From: CAWGCA01 sp963820955
GTDB lineage: Bacteria; Pseudomonadota; Gammaproteobacteria; Chromatiales; Chromatiaceae
Assembly (NCBI GenBank): GCA_963820955.1
Contig: CAWGCA010000042.1
Coordinates: forward strand, 1-64,000
Direction: 5' to 3'
DNA: 64,000 nt
Part shown: positions 9,039-17,701 of the stretch, in pieces
Numbering within the stretch: the first letter of the stretch is position 1
Layout: each line of letters opens with the position of its first letter
Position numbers and translations under genes: made by a program
Notes under the pieces: generated by a model
What the model was told of the DNA's origin: nothing
The model's input: only the letters and a program-made list of their open reading frames with translations
The model's database searches: none

Positions 9039-10289
9039 ATGAACGAATGTGACTGTTCATCCCCTTCCGGGGCGCTCGCCCTGAAATCACTCGAGCAGGC
9101 CCTGGATCTTCTGCTGGCTCAGGCCAGGCCGGTGACCGGGACGGAGCAAGCCAGTATTTCGGGCGCCCTGGGGCGCATCCTGGCCGAAACTCAGTTCAGC
9201 CGGATAAGTATGCCGCCCTGGGACAACAGTGCGATGGATGGCTACGCGGTTCGCACCTCAGATCTGGCGACAGTCGGAACCCGTCTGCGGGTCTCCCAGC
9301 GAATTCCGGCCGGTGTCTCGGCCGGCCCGTTGGAGCCAGGTACCGCAGCCCGTATATTTACCGGTGCGCCGCTACCTGACGGTGCGGATGCGGTGGTTAT
9401 TCAGGAGCAGTGTCAGCGAGAGGGGGCACAGGTGATCGTCGCTAAGCTTCCACCGCCGGGGGCGAATATCCGACGGGCCGGCGAGGATACCCGCCAGGGG
9501 CAGGAGGTGTTGCCGGCAGGCACCCGACTGGGCCCCCAGCATCTTGGACTGCTCGCTTCCGTGGGCATTGCCAGCTTGACTGTATTCCGCCGCCTGAAGG
9601 TGGCGCTTTTTTCCTCCGGTGATGAACTGGTCATGCCGGGAGAGTCTCTGGCTCCGGGGCAGATCTATAACTCCAACGAGTTTACGCTGGAAGGGTTGCT
9701 GCGGAACCTGGGCTGCGACCTGGTTAAACTTGGAATTGTGGCCGATACTTTCGAGGCGACCTGTGCCGCCCTACAGCAGGCAGCGGCAGAGGCAGACTTG
9801 ATCATCACCTCTGGCGGGGTCTCGGTGGGAGAAGAAGATCATATTAAACCGGCGGTGGAGAAACTGGGAAGCCTCGATCTGTGGAAGATCGCCATCCGGC
9901 CAGGCAAGCCGCTGGCTTTCGGTCATATCGATGACACGCCCTTGATCGGTACCCCGGGCAATCCTGTATCGCTGTTCGTGACCCATTGCCTGTTGGCCAG
10001 GCCCTTCATTCTAAAGCTGCAGGGGGTGGCAGGGAGTGTTACGCCCACTGCGCTGACCGCGCCAGTGGATTTCGATTGGCCCAAGCCTGATACACGACGC
10101 GAGTTCGCCCGGGCTCGTCTGGCACTGGATAACCAGGGCGAGGCGAGAATTTCGATCTATCCCAGTCGCTCTTCCGGTGTTCTCCGGTCCCTGGCCTGGG
10201 CCAACGGTCTGGCAGTACTGCCCGAGTGTACGCCGTTGAAAGAAGGGGATAGGGTTCAGTTTTTGCCGTTCCACGAATTGCTGTCATGA
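9039..10289 (+). CDS. moeA: Molybdopterin molybdotransferase MoeA
   Basis: This 416-residue protein matches MoeA in length (about 410). Diagnostic segments are NSAMDGYAV near residue 65, IFTGAPLPDGADAVV near residue 107, SSGDELV near residue 190, SGGVSVGEEDH near residue 258 and GTPGNPVS near residue 306. MoeA inserts molybdate into adenylylated molybdopterin. It overlaps the start of moaD by 4 bases (ATGA), so the two are translationally coupled. Confidence 0.96.
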   Translation: MNECDCSSPSGALALKSLEQALDLLLAQARPVTGTEQASISGALGRILAETQFSRISMPPWDNSAMDGYAVRTSDLATVGTRLRVSQRIPAGVSAGPLEPGTAARIFTGAPLPDGADAVVIQEQCQREGAQVIVAKLPPPGANIRRAGEDTRQGQEVLPAGTRLGPQHLGLLASVGIASLTVFRRLKVALFSSGDELVMPGESLAPGQIYNSNEFTLEGLLRNLGCDLVKLGIVADTFEATCAALQQAAAEADLIITSGGVSVGEEDHIKPAVEKLGSLDLWKIAIRPGKPLAFGHIDDTPLIGTPGNPVSLFVTHCLLARPFILKLQGVAGSVTPTALTAPVDFDWPKPDTRREFARARLALDNQGEARISIYPSRSSGVLRSLAWANGLAVLPECTPLKEGDRVQFLPFHELLS

Positions 10290-10540
10290 TTACGGTACGC
10301 TATTTTGCCCGCCTGCGGGAGCAGCTCGCGCTGGAATCCGAGGAATTTGAGGCGGATCCGGAGATCCGGGACATAGCCTCCGTCGTTCGATTATTAACGG
10401 CGCGTGGCGGCGTTTGGGCAGATCTCTTCGACCACGACCAACCTGTGCTGGTGGCCGTCAATCAGGAGATGGCCAGGGATAGAACCCCTGTCCACGACGG
10501 TGATGAGGTGGCTTTCTTTCCACCAGTCACGGGTGGGTGA
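10286..10540 (+). CDS. moaD: Molybdopterin synthase sulfur-carrier subunit MoaD
   Basis: This 84-residue ubiquitin-fold protein ends in the Gly-Gly tail (FFPPVTGG) that is adenylylated and thiocarboxylated to donate sulfur during molybdopterin formation. The start overlaps moeA. Its partner subunit MoaE is encoded about 870 bases downstream, beyond a terminator and a repeat array, which is an unusual separation. The stop codon directly abuts the terminator hairpin. Confidence 0.95.
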   Translation: MITVRYFARLREQLALESEEFEADPEIRDIASVVRLLTARGGVWADLFDHDQPVLVAVNQEMARDRTPVHDGDEVAFFPPVTGG

Positions 10541-10577
10541 GCCTCAAAAAAGGGTCCAGTGGACCCTTTTTTGAGGC
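10541..10577. terminator. Bidirectional intrinsic terminator after moaD
   Basis: A perfect palindrome starts at the base after the moaD stop, with 17-base arms and a 3-base loop. Its core GGGTCC-AGT-GGACCC is flanked by six A on the left and six T on the right. It therefore forms a GC hairpin with a U-tract on either strand. It should end most moaB-moeA-moaD transcripts before moaE. The right arm's last bases (GAGGC) are also the first bases of the 82-bp repeat array. Confidence 0.8.
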
Positions 10578-11369
10578 GAACGCCCGGCACGGAAGCCGGG
10601 CCGGATCGGCCCCACAGGGATGTGTACCGACGAAGAAGTTGGTGGATCCCTCAGGAGGCGAACGCCCGGCACGGAAGCCGGGCCGGATCGGCCCCACAGG
10701 GATGTGTACCGACGAAGAAGTTGGTGGATCCCTCAGGAGGCGAACGCCCGGCACGGAAGCCGGGCCGGATCGGCCCCACAGGGATGTGTACCGACGAAGA
10801 AGTTGGTGGATCCCTCAGGAGGCGAACGCCCGGCACGGAAGCCGGGCCGGATCGGCCCCACAGGGATGTGTACCGACGAAGAAGTTGGTGGATCCCTCAG
10901 GAGGCGAACGCCCGGCACGGAAGCCGGGCCGGATCGGCCCCACAGGGATGTGTACCGACGAAGAAGTTGGTGGATCCCTCAGGAGGCGAACGCCCGGCAC
11001 GGAAGCCGGGCCGGATCGGCCCCACAGGGATGTGTACCGACGAAGAAGTTGGTGGATCCCTCAGGAGGCGAACGCCCGGCACGGAAGCCGGGCCGGATCG
11101 GCCCCACAGGGATGTGTACCGACGAAGAAGTTGGTGGATCCCTCAGGAGGCGAACGCCCGGCACGGGTGAGCCAGAACCGGCAGCCATCCAGTGAATGGC
11201 CGCCCCGGCGAACGGCCGGATCGGCCCCACAGGGATGTGTACCGACGAAGAAGTTGGTGGATCCCTCAGGAGGCGAATGCCCGGCACGGGTGAGCCGGAA
11301 CCGGCAGCCATCCAGTGAATGGCTGCCCCGGCGAACGGCCGGATCGGCCCTACAGGGAAGTATGCCTTC
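10573..11369. repeat. Tandem array of 82-bp repeats, seven identical copies plus two variant copies
   Basis: Seven identical 82-bp units run head to tail from 10573 to 11146, each starting GAGGCGAACGCCCGG and ending GGATCCCTCAG. An eighth unit (11147-11269) is 123 bp because a 41-bp longer segment replaces a short internal piece. A ninth, partial unit starts at 11270 and carries the same longer segment. Each unit holds a CCCGGC...GCCGGG hairpin and an AGGGAT...ATCCCT pair. The unit has no stop codon in any plus-strand frame, so spurious ORFs of 190-280 codons span the array. A length not divisible by three and equal openness of all plus frames argue that it is not coding. It fills the 866-bp gap between moaD and moaE. 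It resembles intergenic REP/BIME-like repeats. Confidence 0.9.
11303..11327. other. Hairpin in the last variant repeat
   Basis: A perfect 9-bp stem (GGCAGCCAT with ATGGCTGCC) encloses a 7-base loop, CCAGTGA. The same element in the previous variant unit has one mismatch, so the stem is not strictly conserved. It occurs only in the two moaE-proximal units and lacks a following T-tract, so it is not an intrinsic terminator. Confidence 0.6.
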
Positions 11370-11406
11370 CAACTCATTTCGGTAACGCCAGGAACAGGAG
11401 GTCATC

Positions 11407-11862
11407 ATGAACCAGGTCCGTGTTCAGACTGAACCCATCGACATCCAGGCGATCCAGGATCGGCTGCGTGCCAACAATCCTGCCGTTGGCGCCCTGGTCA
11501 GCTTCATCGGCCTGATGCGGGATATGAACGAAGGAGATCGGGTTCTCGCCATGACCCTGGAACACTACCCGGGGATGACGGAGAAGGCCCTGCAGGCCAT
11601 TGTGTACGAGGCGGAACAGCGCTGGGATTTGCAGGGCGTCCGGGTGGTTCATCGGGTCGGAGAGCTTCTGCCGCTGGATCCCATCGTTGCCGTAGTAGTT
11701 GCCAGCGCCCATCGCGGTGAGGCCTTCAGGGCCTGCGAATTCGTGATCGATTATCTTAAGACCCGGGCCCCCTTCTGGAAGAAAGAGAAGACCGCGGGCG
11801 GGGAGCGCTGGGTCGATGCTCGCCACGGCGATTCGGAAGCCGGAAGTCGTTGGGGGAAATAG
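11407..11862 (+). CDS. moaE: Molybdopterin synthase catalytic subunit MoaE
   Basis: This 151-residue protein has MoaE hallmarks: GALVSFIGLMRD near residue 32, the MTLEHYPGM segment, VVHRVGELLPLD near residue 80, ASAHRGEAFRACEFVIDYLKTRAPFWKKE near residues 98-126. MoaE transfers sulfur from MoaD thiocarboxylate to precursor Z. The ATG follows a strong AGGAGGT ribosome-binding site. It is cut off from moaD by a terminator and the repeat array, so a separate promoter or readthrough is needed; I could not see a clear promoter. Confidence 0.95.
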   Translation: MNQVRVQTEPIDIQAIQDRLRANNPAVGALVSFIGLMRDMNEGDRVLAMTLEHYPGMTEKALQAIVYEAEQRWDLQGVRVVHRVGELLPLDPIVAVVVASAHRGEAFRACEFVIDYLKTRAPFWKKEKTAGGERWVDARHGDSEAGSRWGK

Positions 11863-11981
11863 TAGTGGGCAGCGGCAGTCGCATTGCTTTCAAACCGTTC
11901 TTTTCCTGCGCTGGATCAGTGATTTCTAATATGCTTCTGGATAGGCTGGAATAGAATCAGACGCTGGCTAGGGGTGTACGG

Positions 11982-12617
11982 ATGGGGGTTGCCTCCATCA
12001 ACAACAGGCATTTTCTCATGCGCCGGCTGCATTCCCTGTTCGGGTTGCTGCCGGTGGGGGGGTTTTTACTCTTCCATCTGTGGGAGAATTCCCAGTCACG
12101 GTTTGGGGCAGAACATTACAATACCCAGGTCGTGGCCTGGTTGCAGGGTCTCAATTATCTGCATTTTCTGGAAATATTTTTGATCGGCCTGCCCCTTCTG
12201 TGGCACGCCCTGTACGGATTGGTGATTATAAACGGTGGCCGGGCGGAACCGCTTCGTTATCCTTATCTGCACAACCGACTCTATCTACTGCAGCGGATCT
12301 CCGGACTGGGCATTCTGCTGTTTCTGCTGATTCACGTTGGAGGTACCCGGGTCTGGGGAGTCTGGGAGCCTTCGATCAAAGCGGATATGTTCGGACATAT
12401 CCAGTCGCTATTATCCGATCCCCTTATCCTTGCTGTTTATCTGGCGGGTCTTCTCCTGGCTGTATTTCACCTCTGCTACGGTATCTGGAGCTTGGCCGTC
12501 AGTTGGGGTATCACCACTACCCCGAAGGCCCAGGACCTGATGTTCAAGGCAGTCATGGTGTTGGCATTGCTGTTGGCGGTTGAGGGTATCCATGGCATCC
12601 GGGGGTTCCTACTGTGA
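11982..12617 (+). CDS. sdhC: Succinate dehydrogenase/fumarate reductase cytochrome b subunit
   Basis: This 211-residue protein has about five hydrophobic helices and spaced histidines (RRLHSLFG, LFHLW, LLWHALYG, LLIHVGG, LLAVFHLCYG) suited to two b hemes. This is the single-subunit type-B anchor of the Bacillus SdhC and Wolinella FrdC kind, with no SdhD. It would anchor the dehydrogenase in the inner membrane and exchange electrons with quinone. An AGGGGTG ribosome-binding site precedes the ATG. The end overlaps sdhA by 4 bases. Confidence 0.88.
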   Translation: MGVASINNRHFLMRRLHSLFGLLPVGGFLLFHLWENSQSRFGAEHYNTQVVAWLQGLNYLHFLEIFLIGLPLLWHALYGLVIINGGRAEPLRYPYLHNRLYLLQRISGLGILLFLLIHVGGTRVWGVWEPSIKADMFGHIQSLLSDPLILAVYLAGLLLAVFHLCYGIWSLAVSWGITTTPKAQDLMFKAVMVLALLLAVEGIHGIRGFLL

Positions 12618-14506
12618 GCGAGCGTCGTCCCCGGGTAATCGTGGTTGGCGGCGGCCTGGGGGGGCTCTGGGCCAGCCTGAAGATCGCTGAGGCAGGTTTC
12701 TCCGTCCAGCTGTTCTCCCTGTTTGAGGTAAAACGCTCCCATTCGGTCTGCGCCCAGGGGGGGATAAATGCCAGTCTCGACACCAAAGGGCAAAGGGACT
12801 CCATCTGGCAGCACATGGTGGACACCATCAAGGGGGGGTCTTACCTGGCCAATCAGCCCCCGATCAAGTCCCTCTGTGAGGAAGCCCCCGGGCTGATCCG
12901 CACCTTTGAGCGCATGGGGGTTACCTTCTCCCGCACCCCCGAGGGCATTATGGATCTTCGTCTGTTCGGTGGGGTAAAGAACAAACGCACGGTGTTTGCC
13001 GGTGCCAGCACGGGGCAGCAACTGCTCTACAGTGTGGATGAGCAGGTGCGCCGTCTGGAGGCGAAGGGAGTGGTTCAAAAACAGGAGTGGTGGGAGTTTC
13101 TCTCTATCGTAAGGGGTGGGGATGGCACCTGCCGAGGGATCGTGGCAATGGATCTGAAGGGCCTGGAGGTAAAGGAGTTCCGGGCCGATGCAGTGGTCCT
13201 GGCAAGTGGCGGATTGGGGCAGATCTACGCGCCCAAGACCACCAATTCCACCAATTCCACAGGGGCGGCGGCCAGCCGGGTCTATCAACAAGGGGCCTTG
13301 TTCGCCAATGCCGAATTTTTTCAGTTCCATCCCACTGCCATGCTGGGTGACGACAAGACCCGCCTGATGAGCGAGGCTGCCCGAGGAGAAGGGGGGCGTA
13401 TCTGGGTCCCGAAGACAGCCGGTGATCAGCGTAGGCCGAAAGAGATCCCGGAACAGGAGCGTTTCTATTTCCTGGAAGAGTGGTATCCGGCATATGGTAA
13501 TACCGTGGCGCGGGACGTTGCCTCCCGGGCCATCTGGAAGGCGGTCAGGGACTTGGGGCTGGGAGTTGGCGGCGAGGACAAGGTATATCTGGATCTGACG
13601 CATCTGGATCCAGAGTTTGTCGATACCCGGCTCCATGCCATATTGAATATCTATCGTAAATTTCACGGCAGCGACCCGATCACCGAGCCGATGGAGATCT
13701 TCCCTGCCGCCCACTATGCCATGGGGGGGCTTTGGGTCGATTTTGAAAAGAATCCTGCCACCGGTGGCCTTCGCTGTGCCAGCCCGCGAAACCATGCTAC
13801 CAATATCCCCGGCCTCTATGCCTGCGGCGAATGCGACTACGGGTATCATGGTGCCAACCGGCTGGGGGCCAATTCGCTGCTTTCGGCCTCTTTTTCCGGG
13901 AGGGCGGCCGGTGAAGCGGTGGTCTCCTACCTGCGAGGGCTGGAACAGGGGGCGGATACCGTCGCTAATTCCATTTTTTCAAGCGAGGTCAAGCGTCAGC
14001 AAGAGACCAACCGTTCTTTGTTGCAGGCTGAGGGCAGCGAGAATCCCTACCATCTGCACCGTGCCCTCGGCGAGCTGATGACGACCAAGGTAGGGGTGGT
14101 CCGCGAAAACAGGGAATTGGATGCTGCCTTCGGGGAACTGCAGGAACTGGAAGCGCGCAGTGGGTGCATCGGTCTGGGTGAGTCGTCGAACTGGGCCAAT
14201 CAGACCCTGGTCTATGCCCGTCAGGTACAGGACATGATTCGCCTGGCCCAGGTGGTTACCCGCAGCGCTCGAGAGCGGGACGAGTGCCGGGGGGCGCACT
14301 TCAAGCCGGAATTCGAGTTGCAGATACCGGCAGACAAGTTTCCCGGTGATCCCGAGTTCGAGGCCTACCGCGAGGACTGGAAGCATCGGAACGAACGCTG
14401 GTTGAAGACTACGCTGGCGGAGCACCAGCCAGGCGGACCGAAGATCAGCTTTGAGACGGTGGATACCTCAGTGCTGCCGCCGGAAGAGCCGAGGGATTAC
14501 CGATGA
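12614..14506 (+). CDS. sdhA: Succinate dehydrogenase/fumarate reductase flavoprotein subunit
   Basis: This 630-residue protein starts with GTG overlapping sdhC. It has the FAD dinucleotide motif VVGGGLGGLWA, the covalent FAD histidine H43 in RSHSVCAQGG, the substrate-site QFHPTA motif near residue 237, and the GANRLGANSLL segment near residue 417. It oxidises succinate or reduces fumarate. Direction cannot be set from sequence alone; the sdhCAB order and single membrane subunit are shared with both types. Confidence 0.94.
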   Translation: MSERRPRVIVVGGGLGGLWASLKIAEAGFSVQLFSLFEVKRSHSVCAQGGINASLDTKGQRDSIWQHMVDTIKGGSYLANQPPIKSLCEEAPGLIRTFERMGVTFSRTPEGIMDLRLFGGVKNKRTVFAGASTGQQLLYSVDEQVRRLEAKGVVQKQEWWEFLSIVRGGDGTCRGIVAMDLKGLEVKEFRADAVVLASGGLGQIYAPKTTNSTNSTGAAASRVYQQGALFANAEFFQFHPTAMLGDDKTRLMSEAARGEGGRIWVPKTAGDQRRPKEIPEQERFYFLEEWYPAYGNTVARDVASRAIWKAVRDLGLGVGGEDKVYLDLTHLDPEFVDTRLHAILNIYRKFHGSDPITEPMEIFPAAHYAMGGLWVDFEKNPATGGLRCASPRNHATNIPGLYACGECDYGYHGANRLGANSLLSASFSGRAAGEAVVSYLRGLEQGADTVANSIFSSEVKRQQETNRSLLQAEGSENPYHLHRALGELMTTKVGVVRENRELDAAFGELQELEARSGCIGLGESSNWANQTLVYARQVQDMIRLAQVVTRSARERDECRGAHFKPEFELQIPADKFPGDPEFEAYREDWKHRNERWLKTTLAEHQPGGPKISFETVDTSVLPPEEPRDYR

Positions 14507-14534
14507 GCGGCCGAGCGCAGGTTAGGGCGTAGTC

Positions 14535-15287
14535 ATGGCTGACCAGATTCATTTTCGCATTCGCCGCCAGGACAGACCGGATACCAGACCCTACTGGCAG
14601 GACTTCGGGATTCCAGACCAGACGGGGCACAAAGTGGTCTCGGCTCTGATGGTGATAAGGGAGAACCCGGTTACCCTTGACGGCGAACGGGTCGACCCGG
14701 TGGCCTGGGAGTACAATTGTATGGAGGAGGTATGTGGGGCCTGTTCCATGATGATCAACGGGGTCCCGCGCCAGGCGTGCTCGGCGCTGGTGGATGAACT
14801 GACTCAGCCCATCGTGCTGGAGCCCCTGGACAAGTTCCCTGTGGTCCGGGATCTGATGGTGGACAGGACGGCTATCTTCAGCAGTTTGAAAAAGTTCAAG
14901 GCCTGGATCGAGATAGATGGGGCCTGGGACATCCATCAGGGGGCGCCCCGCATGTCGCCCCAGACCTGGCGGGAGAGCTATCTCTACAGCCAGTGCATGA
15001 GCTGCGGGTGTTGCCTGGCCTCCTGCCCCCAGTATGGCCCCCACACCGATTTCGTGGGGCCGGCGCCTCTGGCCCAGGTGCGACTGATGAATACCCATCC
15101 TACCGGTCGCTACAATCGGGAGGAGCGGCTGCATGCGATCATGGCGGAGGGCGGGTTGTCGGAATGCGGTAATGCCCAGAACTGTGTCCGGGTCTGCCCA
15201 AAGGGAATTCCTCTCACAACTGCCATTGGCGAACTTGGACGCGAGGTGACGGGTCAGCTCCTGCGCGACCTGTTTGGCAAATCCTGA
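14535..15287 (+). CDS. sdhB: Succinate dehydrogenase/fumarate reductase iron-sulfur subunit
   Basis: This 250-residue protein has a plant-type 2Fe-2S ligand set (C62, C67, C70, C82). A ferredoxin-like C-terminal half carries cysteine clusters QCMSCGCCLASCPQ (C154, C157, C160, C164) and CGNAQNCVRVCPKG for the other iron-sulfur centres. It carries electrons between the flavoprotein and the heme anchor. It is the last gene of sdhCAB and faces the convergent YyaL-like gene across 62 bases. Confidence 0.94.
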   Translation: MADQIHFRIRRQDRPDTRPYWQDFGIPDQTGHKVVSALMVIRENPVTLDGERVDPVAWEYNCMEEVCGACSMMINGVPRQACSALVDELTQPIVLEPLDKFPVVRDLMVDRTAIFSSLKKFKAWIEIDGAWDIHQGAPRMSPQTWRESYLYSQCMSCGCCLASCPQYGPHTDFVGPAPLAQVRLMNTHPTGRYNREERLHAIMAEGGLSECGNAQNCVRVCPKGIPLTTAIGELGREVTGQLLRDLFGKS

Positions 15288-15349
15288 TCGGGTTTCGTAA
15301 TCCGCGCAGTCGCAGGCAGGAGGGATAACCTGTTAGCTTTGTGGGGCGT

Positions 15350-17485
15350 TCAGTCACGGGCGCGGTTGAATGACCCGGCCCCACCATTGAAGTGTCTGCC
15401 CTGATCGCTGGGGGGGCGGATTTCCGTTTTTGCCAATCGCTGCTCGAAGAGCCCAAAATCCCGGGCCGGGGCCTCGCACTGGATTCCCTGGCAGATATAG
15501 GCCAGACAGCCCTTATCTTCTGGTTTGCGAACTGCAAGCAGGCCGGGCAGCCCGGTCTCAGAGTTCGGAATTGCGACTACCAGGCGTCGGGGGGCGAAGT
15601 AGCGGTTGGCTCGAGTCTGCCATTGTCGCAGTTCGGGCCCTTCCCCGCGGATGACAATGGTCTCGGTGGCGTAGAGCTGCTCTTCCAGGGCCTCGAGCAG
15701 GGTGCAATGGGCATGAGGTATCTGCTTTACGTGGTCCCAGGCCGATTTCAGCGTCCTCTCGGCTGCTATGTCATAGGAGCTATCTCCCAACAGACGGCCC
15801 AGGCGAGCCAGGGCGAAGGCGGCCACCCCGTTGCCCGCCGGGGTGGAGTCGTCACTGAACGGCTTTGGGCGGTGGATCAGTTTTTCGTGATCGTCGGCGG
15901 TGAAATAGAAACCACCCCGCTCCTGGTCCTGGAAGTGGTTCAGCAACACAGTGCCAAGCTCGAGCGCCAACTCCAGATCTTCCTTTCTCCATCGGGCCTG
16001 CAACATTTCCAGCAGGGCGTCGATCAGATAGGCGTAGTCGTCCAGATAGGCGTTGAGGTGGGACTGGCCGTCCTTGTGGGTCGCCAGCAGGCGGCCGCTA
16101 CGCCACAGCTCGCTGCGGATAAAGGTCAGGGCCTGTTCAGCGGATTCAATGAAATCGAGACGATTGAGGAGGCGACCGCTACGGGCCATCCCTTTGATCA
16201 TCAGCGCGTTCCAGGAGCTGAGAATCTTTTCGTCCCGCCCAGGTCTGACCCGCGAGCTGCGGGCGAGAAACAGCTTTTGACGGCCGCTCTGCAGCAGTGC
16301 TCTGGCCTGCTCCGCGCTGCTGTCGAAAGCCTGGTTCAGTTCGGCGACCGAGGCAACGTTGTGCAGGTGCCAGCGCCCCTCGAAATTGGCCTCCCGATCG
16401 AGCCCATAATAGCGGGCCAGGTGCCGATACTCTTCTGCGGCGAGCAGTTGCCTGACCTGCTCCGGCGCCCACAGATAGAAGAGTCCTTCCTCTCCTTCAC
16501 TGTCCGCATCAAGGCTAGAGTAGTAGCCACCCCGGGGTGACTGCATCTCCCGTATTACCCACTCTGCGGTCTGTTCCGAGGTCTGTCGGAAAAGGGGCTT
16601 TCCGGTTGCCTGCCAGAGGTCGGTGTAGAGTGTCAGCAAGGGGCCGTTGTCGTATAGCATCTTTTCGAAGTGGGGGATCATCCACTGATCGTCGACCGAA
16701 TAACGACAGAAACCTCCCCCCAACTGGTCGTTGATGCCCCCCAGGGCCATCCGCGTAAGGGTATGATCCACCACATAAAGGGCGCGCGGGTCCGCATCGC
16801 TGCCGATACCCGTTGCAGCCCAGTGGCGAAGCATGCGATTGAGGCTCGAGGGATGAGGAAACTTCGGTGCCTGGCCGAAGCCGCCGTGGGTCTCATCAAA
16901 GCTGCGGCCAAGCTGCTGACGCGCGAGTTCCAGGGGGGCAGCATCCAGTCTGATCCTGCCCGTGTCTGGGTCCGGATTCAGCTGATCGAGGGCATTGCGA
17001 AGGGCCAGGTTCTGCTCCCGAATCTCCGCCTTTTGCTCACGGTAGGCAGCCGCAATTTGGCGCAAAAGGTCCTTGAACCCGGGCAGTCCATGACGCGGTT
17101 GTTCTGGAAAATAGGTGCCGGCGAAAAACGGGTTCTGATCATCGGGGGTGAGAAACACCGTCAGCGGCCAGCCCCCGGGCCGCTGTGCCAGCAGCTGATG
17201 GGCGGACTGATAGATTTTGTCCAGGTCGGGGCGTTCCTCCCGGTCTACCTTAATATTGACGAACAGCTCGTTCATCAAGGCGGCGGTCTGCTCGTCGTCG
17301 AAGGATTCATGGGCCATAACATGGCACCAGTGGCAGGCGGAATAACCGATCGAGAGGAGAATTGGTTTCTGTTGATTCCGCGCCAGTGCTAGGGCCTCTT
17401 CGCCCCACTGATGCCATTCAACGGGGTTGTCCGCGTGCTGTAGCAGATAGGGACTGGTGGCATCGGCAAGGTGATTTCTGGGCAT
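15350..17485 (-). CDS. Thioredoxin-fold/glycan-processing-like protein of the YyaL (DUF255) family
   Basis: This protein of 711 residues begins MPRNHLADATSPYLLQHADNPVEW, the usual family N-terminus. A longer frame reaches 17533, but the extra 16 residues do not look conserved. The N-terminal thioredoxin-like domain has the CxxC motif ACHWCHVM and the EERPD segment. The C-terminal part resembles an (alpha/alpha)6 barrel, as in the SSP411/spermatogenesis-associated protein 20 group. Family members have no firmly established reaction. It is divergent from the RlmI-like gene. Confidence 0.88.
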   Translation of the reverse strand: MPRNHLADATSPYLLQHADNPVEWHQWGEEALALARNQQKPILLSIGYSACHWCHVMAHESFDDEQTAALMNELFVNIKVDREERPDLDKIYQSAHQLLAQRPGGWPLTVFLTPDDQNPFFAGTYFPEQPRHGLPGFKDLLRQIAAAYREQKAEIREQNLALRNALDQLNPDPDTGRIRLDAAPLELARQQLGRSFDETHGGFGQAPKFPHPSSLNRMLRHWAATGIGSDADPRALYVVDHTLTRMALGGINDQLGGGFCRYSVDDQWMIPHFEKMLYDNGPLLTLYTDLWQATGKPLFRQTSEQTAEWVIREMQSPRGGYYSSLDADSEGEEGLFYLWAPEQVRQLLAAEEYRHLARYYGLDREANFEGRWHLHNVASVAELNQAFDSSAEQARALLQSGRQKLFLARSSRVRPGRDEKILSSWNALMIKGMARSGRLLNRLDFIESAEQALTFIRSELWRSGRLLATHKDGQSHLNAYLDDYAYLIDALLEMLQARWRKEDLELALELGTVLLNHFQDQERGGFYFTADDHEKLIHRPKPFSDDSTPAGNGVAAFALARLGRLLGDSSYDIAAERTLKSAWDHVKQIPHAHCTLLEALEEQLYATETIVIRGEGPELRQWQTRANRYFAPRRLVVAIPNSETGLPGLLAVRKPEDKGCLAYICQGIQCEAPARDFGLFEQRLAKTEIRPPSDQGRHFNGGAGSFNRARD

Positions 17486-17701
17486 GATTTTGAACCAGTG
17501 TGGTAGGTTTCTCTGTGGCTTCCGCGACGCCACTGTAACAGGGGGAATGGTGTTGAAAAAACAGCTTACGGGTGGGGCTATTCGCCCTATGTTGCAACGG
17601 ACGGCAGAGAATATAGAGCATATACTGATTGTCGTCGCTACCAGCGGGTTACTCTTCCACCGCCTCTGGAATCTTTAATCGACTCAGGACACTATAGCCC
17701 C

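Noticed and set aside
10573..11146. A CRISPR array
   Set aside because: All of the 82-bp unit repeats identically with no variable spacer, and no cas gene lies nearby.
10537..11385. Long plus-strand ORFs (up to 282 codons) through the repeat array, rich in Arg, Gly and Pro
   Set aside because: The unit of 82 bp is not a multiple of three, all three plus frames are open, and the copies are identical without codon-biased changes. The protein is an artefact of a stop-free repeat.
12476..13849. 457-codon ORF antisense to sdhA
   Set aside because: It runs opposite a well-conserved SdhA with FAD, substrate and heme-partner genes; the antisense product has no recognisable fold.
15392..16540. 382-codon ORF antisense to the YyaL-like gene
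   Set aside because: The opposite strand carries the CxxC thioredoxin-like motif at the right position; this frame has no conserved segment.
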